Below, piece by piece: positions 26,754-36,100 of a stretch of DNA of 64,000 nt (positions are counted from its first letter, which is position 1; each line of letters begins with the position of its first letter). Source of the stretch: UBA11710 sp049287025 (GTDB lineage: Bacteria > Patescibacteriota > Patescibacteriia > Magasanikbacterales > UBA922); contig JBAQFA010000051.1 of NCBI GenBank assembly GCA_049287025.1, forward strand, positions 62,001-126,000, read 5' to 3'. Under the pieces are notes generated by a model. That model searched no databases and was not told where the DNA came from. It saw nothing but the letters and a program-made list of their open reading frames with translations. Position numbers and translations under genes: made by a program.

Positions 26754-27536
26754 CTACTCAAAATATTCACTTTTTGTATCTTGTTTAATTATATTTATTT
26801 TTGGGCCAGGCCATTTTTTTATTTCCAAAGCATTTTCTGCCGCATTTACTTGAGCTTCTTGTTTACTGCTACCACGACCTTCGGCAATTTTTTCTTTATC
26901 TAAGTATACACCAACAATAAATTCCTTGGCATGATCAGGGCCGTCTTCTTGGATTACTTTGTAAGTTGGAGTAATGCCAATAATTTCTTGAGCTGATTCT
27001 TGGAATCTTGATTTTGGATCCATCCACAAACCTTTTTCTAAGACTTCTGGTAATTTGGAAATAAACCATCTTAAAATAAATTGTTTGGCCATATCCCAAC
27101 CCTGATCAACATAGATAGCACCGATTAATGATTCCATGACTTTAGCTAGAATATATTCTCTGGCTTTAGTGCCAGCGTCTTTGGATTCACCATGGCTCAA
27201 AAATAAGTATGGCTCCATGTCAATTTCACTGGCAATCTGGGCGCACATCTTGGCGTTTACCAGAGCGGCACGCCAATTGGTCAATTCACCCTCGGGATTT
27301 TGATAATTTTCAAATAAATGTTCAGTAATAACTAATTCTAATACGGCATCACCCAAGAATTCTAACCGTTCATTGTGACCCAAAGCAAAATCACGATTTT
27401 CATTTAAATAAGAACGATGAACCAAAGCCTGAACAATATAATTGGAATTATTAAATTTTATGCCGATTCTATCTTCAAGGTTTTTAAATTTTTTTTCTTT
27501 GTATTGTTCAACGACTTGCATAATTTTCTCCATCAT
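26754..27536 (-). CDS. rnc: Ribonuclease III
   Basis: Double-stranded RNA endonuclease for rRNA and mRNA processing. It has the signature 'NERLEFLGDAVLEL' in the catalytic domain, the second acidic site in 'KVMESLIGAIYVD', and a C-terminal dsRNA-binding domain ('PTYKVIQEDGPDHAKEF', 'GRGSSKQEAQVNAAENAL'). About 260 residues from the ATG at 27536, somewhat longer than the typical 226. The frame is open to 27605, but that upstream part is coded by a repeat (27535-27569) and lacks similarity. The true start may be 27536, 27533 or 27521. Confidence 0.93.
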   Translation of the reverse strand: MMEKIMQVVEQYKEKKFKNLEDRIGIKFNNSNYIVQALVHRSYLNENRDFALGHNERLEFLGDAVLELVITEHLFENYQNPEGELTNWRAALVNAKMCAQIASEIDMEPYLFLSHGESKDAGTKAREYILAKVMESLIGAIYVDQGWDMAKQFILRWFISKLPEVLEKGLWMDPKSRFQESAQEIIGITPTYKVIQEDGPDHAKEFIVGVYLDKEKIAEGRGSSKQEAQVNAAENALEIKKWPGPKINIIKQDTKSEYFE

Positions 27537-27569
27537 CTCGAGTGAGCCTGAATAGGCGACGAGAGATCC
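27535..27569. repeat. Palindromic repeat at the rnc start
   Basis: atctcg...cgagagat arms flank a small gcc/ggc hairpin. On the minus strand the repeat ends exactly in the first two ATG codons of rnc, so it supplies or overlaps the start. Confidence 0.65.
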
Positions 27570-27710
27570 CTTAAATAAAAAGGTTAGATGGACACACAGA
27601 TTCAACTAATTTAACGAATTGGAACTGATCTTTTGTTAGGTTAAAACAATCCGTTCAAATTCGTCTAATTTGTTGAACTAGTAATCCGGTTTAAAATTAA
27701 TAAAGAACTC

Positions 27711-28139
27711 TTATTCTTTTTTTACTTCTATATTTTTATAAATTGCTCCTAATACACCATTAACAAATTTGCCACTAGATTGTCCACCGTAAGTTTTGGC
27801 TACCTCAATGGCTTCATTGATCGCAACTTTGGCGGGAATTTTATCATTAAATTTTAATTCATAAATACCAATCCGCAAAACATTTCTATCTACGAGTGAT
27901 AATTGTTCTAAAGGCCAATTGGTGGCATACTGGGTTATTATTTTATCAATTTCAGACAAATTATTGATAACCCCGTCCACAGTATCATAGACATATTGTT
28001 TATCTTCATTTAGTCCAGCGCCAAATTCTTCTAGGTTCTGATCAATAATGGCAGGCAAAACAGCCGTGGGTTGATTTTTGAAATCCCATTGATACAAAGA
28101 TTGCATGACAATTGATCTGGCTAAATGACGATTGGACAT
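27711..28139 (-). CDS. nusB: Transcription antitermination factor NusB
   Basis: 142 residues, all-helical. The N-terminal 'RHLARSIVMQSLYQWDF' matches the NusB 'R..AR..A.Q.LY..D' pattern, and 'LSLVDRNVLRIGIYEL' and 'PAKVAINEAIEVAKTYGG..SGKFVNGVL' are the family core. It joins NusE (S10) on boxA RNA to support rRNA transcription. It lies between rnc and rpmF in a minus-strand group of RNA and ribosome genes. Confidence 0.95.
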   Translation of the reverse strand: MSNRHLARSIVMQSLYQWDFKNQPTAVLPAIIDQNLEEFGAGLNEDKQYVYDTVDGVINNLSEIDKIITQYATNWPLEQLSLVDRNVLRIGIYELKFNDKIPAKVAINEAIEVAKTYGGQSSGKFVNGVLGAIYKNIEVKKE

Positions 28140-28221
28140 AAGACATTGATTACACAGATTATTATGGATTTCACTGACTTTACAATATTTTGTTGGTTTA
28201 TAAAATCAGTCCCAATCTATG

Positions 28222-28452
28222 TTATTTTGAAGTCTTACCAGTGGCTTTATGACTGCGTTTCAATCTAGCAGTGCGTTTTTCTACATTGACGACACTTTTG
28301 CCACGGTAGTTGCCACATTTGGCACAGGCAACATGAGGCTTGATAACAGCATTGCAAGTACTACATTTGGTGGTAGTGGTTTTTTTCAAAGCAAAATGAG
28401 AAGCTCGGTCATGCTTTGATCTAGGTGTGCGTTTTTTTGAAGGTAGACCCAT
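28222..28452 (-). CDS. rpmF: 50S ribosomal protein L32
   Basis: 76 residues from the ATG at 28452, beginning 'MGLPSKKRTPRSKHDRASH' as L32 does. A zinc site of four Cys is visible as 'CSTCNAVIKPHVACAKCG'. The tail 'KRSHKATGKTSK' is a basic extension. An open frame continues upstream for 30 codons, but it is hydrophobic and unrelated to L32, so it is not used. Confidence 0.95.
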   Translation of the reverse strand: MGLPSKKRTPRSKHDRASHFALKKTTTTKCSTCNAVIKPHVACAKCGNYRGKSVVNVEKRTARLKRSHKATGKTSK

Positions 28453-28557
28453 ATAAAATAAATTATAAATTACAAATGTCAAATTCCAAATGTTTGGAAA
28501 ATAAGCTGGGAATATTATACAATAAATAGAAAATAAAATCAAGAGGTGGTCCAGGAA

Positions 28558-28586
28558 TTGCTAAAAATCCGTTTTTTCGCTAGAAT
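28558..28586 (+). promoter_or_regulatory. Promoter giving a leaderless femAB-like mRNA
   Basis: TTGCTA (28558-28563), 17-base spacer, TAGAAT (28581-28586). The ATG at 28593 is 6 bases after the -10 box, so the transcript would begin at the start codon. Confidence 0.65.
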
Positions 28587-28592
28587 AGTAGT

Positions 28593-29531
28593 ATGTTAGA
28601 GAATAATAGACAGCTAGATTTGGCTGAATTTTTACAATCCAGTGAATGGGGCAGGTTTCAAGAGTCCACCGGTAAAAAGGTGGTAAATTTTGTGATTGAT
28701 GATATTCAGATACAGGGGCTTGAACACAGTCTGTCTTTTTTAGGGAAATATTTGTATATTCCCAGACTTAAGACATCAGACCTAAGACTTAAGAATGTAA
28801 TTGAATATTTAAAAAGTTCAGATTATATCTTTTTGAGGATAGAACCAATTGAAGAATTTTCAATTTTAAATTTTAAATTTTCAATGATTAAGAATAGACA
28901 GCCACAGACTACTTTAATTTTAGATTTAACAAAATCAGAAGAGCAGTTATTACAAGCCATGCATACCAAGACTCGTTATAATATTCATTTGGCGGAAAAG
29001 CATAATGTAGAAGTGAAAAATGAAAAAGATGTAAATGTTTTTTGGAATTTGAATTTGGAAACTACAGAACGTGATAAATTTAAAAGCCATGATAAAGATT
29101 ATTATAAAAAAATGCTGGATAGCGGAATGGCTTTTCAATTAACAGCTTATTATAATGATAAAGCTATTGCTTCAAATATATTTATAAATTATAAAAATAC
29201 TTTTACTTATTTGCACGGAGCTTCGTCCGGAGAATTTAGAAATTTAATGGCACCATATTTATTACAATGGGAAGGAATAAAATTTGCTAAGAGTCAGGGC
29301 TGTGATTATTATGATTTTTGGGGGATTGCCCCTCAGGTAAAAGAAAACGATAAAAAATCCCGTAGTTGTTTTCATAATTTATGTTGGGAAGTTAATCATA
29401 AATGGACCGGAGTGACTCGTTTTAAAGCAGGCTTTGGCGGACAGGTGAAAGAATATCCAGAAGGAGTAGATATTATTTTAAATAAAAATAAATACAAAAT
29501 ATATAAAATTATTAGGTTTTTTTGGCTTTAA
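28593..29531 (+). CDS. FemAB-type peptidoglycan aminoacyltransferase
   Basis: 312 residues with two GNAT-like halves. 'FLQSSEWGRFQESTGKKV' at the N-terminus, 'MHTKTRYNIHLAEKHNVEV' in the middle and 'YYDFWGIAP' followed by 'GFGGQVKEYPEG' at the end are FemX/FemAB hallmarks. It adds an amino acid from aminoacyl-tRNA to the peptidoglycan stem peptide. It lacks the long coiled-coil arm of FemA. Two stutter repeats, at about 28763-28793 and 28853-28885, lie within the gene in frame. Confidence 0.92.
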   Translation: MLENNRQLDLAEFLQSSEWGRFQESTGKKVVNFVIDDIQIQGLEHSLSFLGKYLYIPRLKTSDLRLKNVIEYLKSSDYIFLRIEPIEEFSILNFKFSMIKNRQPQTTLILDLTKSEEQLLQAMHTKTRYNIHLAEKHNVEVKNEKDVNVFWNLNLETTERDKFKSHDKDYYKKMLDSGMAFQLTAYYNDKAIASNIFINYKNTFTYLHGASSGEFRNLMAPYLLQWEGIKFAKSQGCDYYDFWGIAPQVKENDKKSRSCFHNLCWEVNHKWTGVTRFKAGFGGQVKEYPEGVDIILNKNKYKIYKIIRFFWL

Positions 29532-29553
29532 TATTGCCTTTTTTGTGCATATC

Positions 29554-29582
29554 TTGACTTTTTCTTGATTTTATGCTATATT
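29554..29582 (+). promoter_or_regulatory. Promoter upstream of the large helical-protein genes
   Basis: TTGACT (29554-29559), 17-base spacer, TATATT (29577-29582). A second TATAAT lies near 29600. Confidence 0.55.
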
Positions 29583-29628
29583 ATTATGTTGATTTGTGAT
29601 ATAATGAAGACAAAATTAATTTCTTTTT

Positions 29629-29796
29629 ATGAATAAAATAAAGGAAATTTTGGCTAAATTTTGGGATATTTTTACGGTTTATAAACAAGGTAGAGACAGA
29701 TTAGAAAAGGAAGAATATCAGATAATTAAGGATGCAATAGAGGAAGCTAAAATAAACAAAATTCAAAAAATTAGAGAACATATAAATAAATTATAA
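29629..29796 (+). CDS. Small basic helical protein
   Basis: 55 residues beginning 'MNKIKEILAKFWDIF' and rich in Lys and Glu; probably one amphipathic helix then a coiled helix. It has ATG, TAA and spacing (9 bp) that fit the operon of the two very large genes after it. No homologue is recognised. Confidence 0.5.
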   Translation: MNKIKEILAKFWDIFTVYKQGRDRLEKEEYQIIKDAIEEAKINKIQKIREHINKL

Positions 29797-29805
29797 TTTT
29801 TTACT

Positions 29806-32800
29806 ATGTCTTTTAAAGAATTCAAAAATTTTTTTCAGAGTCCAAAAGGTATAAAAAGAGATGAAAGAATTACCGCATCGGTAAAAGGTTTTTTTGATGA
29901 TAGGAAACAAACAAAAGGAATGGTGGATGCTTATGAATTTGATCGCAAAGAAAAAGAGAGAAATGATGCCGAGGCTAGTAAAATGGTGACATCTAGAAGG
30001 TTTCAAAATAAAGGTGAAAATATTGATGAAGGTGAAAGTGAAGTTCACAGTGCCGTTGAATATCCTGGTAAGTGGGAGATGTTAAAAGATCGATTGGTTG
30101 GTGGTAACAGACAAGAGCCGGTGGCAGATTTTTTGGAAGCAGAAGCTAGGGCTGAAGCCAAGATACATAAGCGTAGAGTACAGGATTGGATTGAGGGTAG
30201 TGAAGATGGTTCAGTAAAAGGTATAAGACAAATAATTGAAGAACAAAATCTTGATATTGATTTGGAATTTGTTTTAGAAAAAATTAATCAAAAAGAAAAA
30301 GATTGGGGTACACATTACGAACAATTTATTAGAGATATATTTAGTATGGTGGCAGAAATGAAAGTAATGATTTATCAGGAAAATCTTGTCCGATGGATGA
30401 CTGATTTGGTTGAAACAGAAGGTTTTGATATTGAAGTTGATCTAGATGGTATTTTGGGTAAATTAAATCAAGCTATAAATAGATCGGGTGGCGACTTTTC
30501 TAAGGTAAATTCGGAATTACAAGAAACAGAAAGAGAAATCAAAATTGAAGTCAAAAGACAAATGCTTTCTGGTTGGTTGGACAAGTTTTTGGCACCATCT
30601 GAACAGTGTAAAACCGAAAAAGATACAGCTGTCAATGGGGTGGAAGAGGATTTGAAAATTGAGTTAGAAAAAGTGGATGGATTATCAAAGGCAACATCTG
30701 AAGTAAATAAATTAGTCCAAAAACAAGATGCTTTAGAACTACGTAAGAGAATTTTGTCAGAGGAAATGTTAAAATTAGAGAGATTGGAACAAGAAAGTGA
30801 AGTGGGTGCAGAGGTTGAAGGTGGCGAAGTTGAAGTAGTTGTTGAAGGTGGTGGTAGAAAAAAAGGGAAAAAAGGTAAGAAGGTCGAAACCGCTGGTAAT
30901 GCAAGTACAATAGAAGAAAGAAAAGCTAGAGTTCAAAAAGCGATTGATGAATATGAAGATGAATTGAAATTGGCAAGAGCAGAATTGGCTTTGTCAAGAG
31001 AAAAATTAGCTACAATAACTACCCAAGCTGGGGGTTCAGCGGAAAAGGTTAGGGTGTTAAAAGAAAGAAAAAAACAATTACAAGGTGAACAAAAAAGTGC
31101 AGAAGATGAACTTAAAAAAGTTAAGGGAGTTATAGAAACATTTAGACAAGATATTAATACTCAGGCTAAGTCTTCTGGAAGTAATGAAAGCTCATTTAGA
31201 TTGGAAATAGCTAGAATTAAACGTAAAGCTTCTAATGATTTGGATAAATTGGGTGGTATAAAAGATTTTCCTGATTTGGATAATATTCCAGAGATGCCAA
31301 AATTAGATCTGCCAGAATTGCCAGATGAGTTTTGTTATTTGCCAAGTGATGTCCAAAGTAAATTATCCAAAAAGAAACCAGTAGATGTAAAAAAACCTTG
31401 GGAATTGACTGGTCCGATGGCACCAAGTGGAATATTTAGAGCAGCTAGTGGTGGTAAGATTTCTCCTTTTAGAAAGGAAAGAGGCGGAGAAACAGAAAAA
31501 AGTGATAAAGATAGATTGAGAGAAATCTTAGCCGGAAATAATTTGGAGAAAAAAATTCAAGCTTTAGTAAAATGGGCAGAAGAAAAAAATAGAAGACAAG
31601 GACTAGGTGACGAAAGTGATGAATATAGCGCTTTGAGTTTATTATTACGCGCGGAAAGTTTTGTAAATGGTTTGTCGGATAATGATAAAAAAGTGGAATG
31701 GTTAAAAACCATAGGTACATGGATAAATATGCCAGAAAGGGATAAACAGAATTATGATGCTTTGTCAGATACTGATAGAGCCATAATAAATGATTTAGAA
31801 ATTAATTATAATCCTCAAACTGGTAAACCAGAATTATTTAGAAAAGATGACCTGGATAGGCTTGAACAGCAAATAGAGAATGAAAGTGATCCGGAAAAGA
31901 AATTAATTCTTTTGTTAAAAAAAGCCCAATATGAAGCTATGGGCTTGTTAGAAGGTGATTTTAATAAAACTTTGGAATTGGTCAGTCAAGAATTAGAAAA
32001 AATAAAAGATAATTGTGCTAGATTTATTTCCCTAGCTTGTTTGGTGGCAGAAAGAAGAAATAATCTTGGTGCTGATGATGGAGAAACCAAACGTATATTA
32101 GGTACGGCTGTGGAAATGACGGAAAAAGTTGAAGACTTGACAGAAAGAGAAAAATTAATAAAAAAATTAATTAAATCATATGGCGCACTTGGTCCAAGAA
32201 AAGAAGCGATTGATCACTTGGTAGGTGATACTAGTGAACCAATTTCAGAACCTGTTGAAGAGTCTGTAGAGACAGAAGAGTTAGATGAAGACGCTCCAGT
32301 CGTTGATGAACAATCTACTAGAACAGAAGATTTTGTTGGTTTTGATTATGATGAAGTTTTTACTGATGATGAAGCAGCTAGTCAAGTAGATGAAGATGTG
32401 GACTCACAAACTGTTCCAAATCAAGATAAATCAAAGGATGTTGCCAAATTGGCCTGGTTGAAAAACTTGGGTAAAAGACTAGTTCCATCATTTTTGAAAA
32501 GAAATCAAGAAAAAGTTGAACCAAATCAAACTGGACCAGACGTTCAAGAACCAGAACAAGAGAGTGAAAGTGATCAGGAATTCAACAAATTGTTAGAATC
32601 GATGGAAGGAGATCATGTTAATATTAAGCTAAAGTCGTTAGCTGAGTTTGTTCAAGATCAGGAAAGTAAGGGTACTTTTGGAAGTATTTCTGATAGAGTA
32701 AAAGATATGGTTGGAGGGTTGAGTCAGGAACTTAATAAACGAGGAGAAAGAAGTTCAGAAAATACAATGGGAGCATACATTGATTTGGCTAGAGTTAATA

Positions 32801-33147
32801 CTGCTTTGAATAATTTTACTGAAGCTAGAAAAAATTATGATAAATCAAGAAAAATGGGTCCATCTATAATTACCAAGGGTCCTGGTTATTATCAAGATAG
32901 TCATTTGGATCAAACTTTTAAATGGTTGGATGCTATGATTGATGGATATATAAAACTAGGTCCGACTTCAAGAGCAAAGAGTAGAGCCAAAAATTGTTAT
33001 AAAGAAATGGCAAAATTAAGAGGATATGTACGTAAGGCAGAAAAGAAGTATAGAGGAGATCCTGATAAACAGCCATTTGGTAATCATTTATATGAAGATA
33101 TTAACGCAAGGATGGAAGGTTATGTACATCAAATAAATAAAAAATAA
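29806..33147 (+). CDS. Very large acidic coiled-coil protein, unknown
   Basis: 1113 residues, no signal peptide or membrane helix, so probably cytosolic. Coiled coils fill about 270-475 with long Lys/Glu runs. A TPR-like module at about 685-800 ('ESDPEKKLILLLKKAQYE', 'RRNNLGADDGETKRIL') recurs in the next gene as 'EKDPAKRIALWLELAKEQ' and 'VRISLGADEVETGKLL'. A very acidic linker (about 805-870) precedes a second helical region. Function unknown; a scaffold role would fit. It lies 13 bp before its large partner. Confidence 0.65.
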   Translation: MSFKEFKNFFQSPKGIKRDERITASVKGFFDDRKQTKGMVDAYEFDRKEKERNDAEASKMVTSRRFQNKGENIDEGESEVHSAVEYPGKWEMLKDRLVGGNRQEPVADFLEAEARAEAKIHKRRVQDWIEGSEDGSVKGIRQIIEEQNLDIDLEFVLEKINQKEKDWGTHYEQFIRDIFSMVAEMKVMIYQENLVRWMTDLVETEGFDIEVDLDGILGKLNQAINRSGGDFSKVNSELQETEREIKIEVKRQMLSGWLDKFLAPSEQCKTEKDTAVNGVEEDLKIELEKVDGLSKATSEVNKLVQKQDALELRKRILSEEMLKLERLEQESEVGAEVEGGEVEVVVEGGGRKKGKKGKKVETAGNASTIEERKARVQKAIDEYEDELKLARAELALSREKLATITTQAGGSAEKVRVLKERKKQLQGEQKSAEDELKKVKGVIETFRQDINTQAKSSGSNESSFRLEIARIKRKASNDLDKLGGIKDFPDLDNIPEMPKLDLPELPDEFCYLPSDVQSKLSKKKPVDVKKPWELTGPMAPSGIFRAASGGKISPFRKERGGETEKSDKDRLREILAGNNLEKKIQALVKWAEEKNRRQGLGDESDEYSALSLLLRAESFVNGLSDNDKKVEWLKTIGTWINMPERDKQNYDALSDTDRAIINDLEINYNPQTGKPELFRKDDLDRLEQQIENESDPEKKLILLLKKAQYEAMGLLEGDFNKTLELVSQELEKIKDNCARFISLACLVAERRNNLGADDGETKRILGTAVEMTEKVEDLTEREKLIKKLIKSYGALGPRKEAIDHLVGDTSEPISEPVEESVETEELDEDAPVVDEQSTRTEDFVGFDYDEVFTDDEAASQVDEDVDSQTVPNQDKSKDVAKLAWLKNLGKRLVPSFLKRNQEKVEPNQTGPDVQEPEQESESDQEFNKLLESMEGDHVNIKLKSLAEFVQDQESKGTFGSISDRVKDMVGGLSQELNKRGERSSENTMGAYIDLARVNTALNNFTEARKNYDKSRKMGPSIITKGPGYYQDSHLDQTFKWLDAMIDGYIKLGPTSRAKSRAKNCYKEMAKLRGYVRKAEKKYRGDPDKQPFGNHLYEDINARMEGYVHQINKK

Positions 33148-33160
33148 TTAATCATATTTT

Positions 33161-36100
33161 ATGACAAGAGAATCAACTCCAACAATTGAACAACCGAAAG
33201 ATAAAGCAAAAGAACGTATAATTTTAGAGAAAAGAGCGAAGGAACAAATAAAATTAATAAGTGATATGGCACGAGAAAGTCGTTTGCATGATTATTATAA
33301 TATGCTGAGAGCAAAAGGTGAAAAAATGGCAGTAAAGGCTGACGCAGAAATTTTTAATAAGAGGGGTGAAAGTAAGAGAGGGGTAGATTCTGATGCCGCC
33401 AATCTGTGGGCGAATCAAGTGACAAATAAATTAGAAAGTTTTTTGGATAGAAAAGAAAAAAATAAATCTTATATAAAGGAAATAGAACTTATTAATAAAG
33501 CCATTCAAGAGAGTAGACTTAATGATTATTATTTGGAACAAAAATCTGCCGGTGATGCTGTAGCTGTTGAGGCTGATACTAAGGTTTTTGGTACTGGTGA
33601 TAGAAAGCGTGGTAAAGGAAATGATGCTGCTAACCAATGGGCTAATGAAAAAGTAAAAAAATTGGAAGAAATGATTGCTGGAAGTGTTTCAGAAAAAGAG
33701 ATAAAAGAATTACTTGATGTTTTAGATGGTAATAATTTAGTTGATTCTGAAGTTAGTGCAGAAACTCCAACCAAGCCAGTTGATGTGGCGGAAGCGAAAG
33801 AGACAAAGCCGTCTACTGTAAGAGTACACTTGGTTGAAACTGGTGTAAAAGAAGAAGGATCGGAAGGTGGACCTAGAAGGAAATCAACAATTTTAGGAGA
33901 TCCACAGCCAGAATCTGGTGTTGCCTCAGCACCCAGAGCAGAACAAAGTAATTCTGAATTTCTTACTAAATTGGAAACAGAGAAAGACCCTGCCAAACGA
34001 ATTGCTTTGTGGTTGGAATTGGCCAAGGAACAAAAGAAAAAAGGCCAAGGTGATTTTGAAGATTCTTTAGTAAAAGCTGAGAAAGAATTATCAAAAATAG
34101 ATGATATTAATAAAAAATTAAATTTATTAGTTAATATCATTGATGTTAGAATTAGTTTGGGTGCTGATGAAGTAGAAACAGGTAAACTTTTGGATGAAGC
34201 TGGTAAACAATTGGATAAATTAACTGATACAGATTTAAAAACTGTAATTCGTCATAATCTAATTATATTAAATGGAAAAATGACAAATGAGGGCGCTGAA
34301 ATAACAGCATTAGTGGACAAATTAAAGAAAGTACAAGGTGATTTAAAAGCTGTAAAAAATGATCGTGATACTACAGGAGAAAAGAATTATCCAATGATAC
34401 ATGTAAAAAAACCAGAGTCTGGCGCTATTACGACTGGTGATAATGGCGATTTGGAAAAATATAGAAAAATTATTTTGGAACAACCTAGAACTGTGTTTGA
34501 TGAACAACTTTCAGAATTTGCAAATCGTAAAAATTCAGAATCAGATGAAATAGTTGAACTTTCAGAAGATGAATTAATGACCTCAGAAAAATTAGCTGAC
34601 GCTTTGTTAGATTATTTTTGGGATTACATCAAAGAAAATCCAGATGCTGGATTTGTACCTTTGAAAAGTTTTGTGGATGTAAATAAATTAGGTGCCAAAG
34701 ATATTCAAGAAATAATAGACAATTTAAATAAAAGAGGTTATCCAGTCCAGGGTGGTTATCCTATACAAATGGGCGATCCAACAATGGGTAGAATAAACAT
34801 TGGTGAACCAGTACTAAAGAGGATAATTTCTGCAGAAAATGATGAAGCAAAAAAAATTGGTGACAATGAGGCAAGTGCTTATAGATTATTAGCTTTGGCT
34901 ACTAATCGTATTTTGGTAGCAAAGGGTAGACCGTCTGAATCATTAGATTCTGGTGTTAGATTTGCTCTAGATCAGGCCTGGCAGGTGGTACAAGATCTGA
35001 ATAAAGATGATAAGAATTTTGATTTGGTAGATAGATTAAGAGAAGAAATTGCTGTGTATTGGCAAGAATACGGTGATAATGGAAAATATTTAGAAGTGAT
35101 GAGTTGGGACAGTGGTAGATCTAAAAAAACGGATAGTTTTGAAGCTCCATCTTTACCTGACAACACCATCGACCTCCTCGACGAATCAGGTTATGAAAGA
35201 TTGGTACAACAATACCATGAAGCCTATCCAGATGAAGATGAAGAAGTACTAAAAAGTTTTGTTCAATCTCAATTAGATAAAGGTGTCACCACTATCAAAG
35301 CACCAGATCTAAAACATTTAAAAGAATTGGCTGATATATATACATATGAATATGGTATTAATCTAAAAACTGATGCCTATCGTGGATTAATCTCAGCCTT
35401 TAATGAAAATTTCCCTGACGCCACTCCAATTGAGTTAGTCACAATTGAACGTGCCTTAGAAGCTCTACCAGATGATCCAAAACAACTAGAAGCGGCTCGC
35501 TCAACATTTTTAAGTGTGCTTGAGGCTAAGAAGAGAAAGGGTGTACAAGATTTTGAACAATTTACTAGAGATTTGTCCCAAGCTTTTTCTGGATTATCTG
35601 AAGCCGGTAAAAGGATTAATGATATGATTGAATATGGAAAAAGATTAGATAAAGATGCAGAAGTTCAAACCATGTTAAATGACATTAAGACTTGGTCAAT
35701 TGATCAATTAGAATCTGAATTGGCCAAATATGGTAATGCTACAGTTATTAATTCTCCAGAAAGAAATGCTTTGAGTATTGAAGAGTCTGTCCGTCTTTCG
35801 TTTATTCAGGATGAATTGAGGAGAAAAACAGATGAAGTTTCGGTTGGTAGTTTGCGAACAACTGAAGCCGAAACCCAACAAGAATTTGCCGACATGACTA
35901 CAGATAGATTGGTATCTGAATTGATTAGATACGGTAGAATCGGTGGTTTTGATCCGTTTAACGTGAGGAAAATGTCAACAATTTTGTTGAATAATGCAGA
36001 TCGTCCACGCTTTGATTATATTCGTAGTGAATTATTGAAAAGACCAGCTAATGAAGTAGCTAAAGCTAGGTTAGAATTGATTGGCAAAAACAGAACATCA

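Noticed and set aside
33529..34140. 203-codon minus-strand frame
   Set aside because: A Ser/Phe-rich shadow of the large acidic gene; the + frame has repeats and normal codon use.
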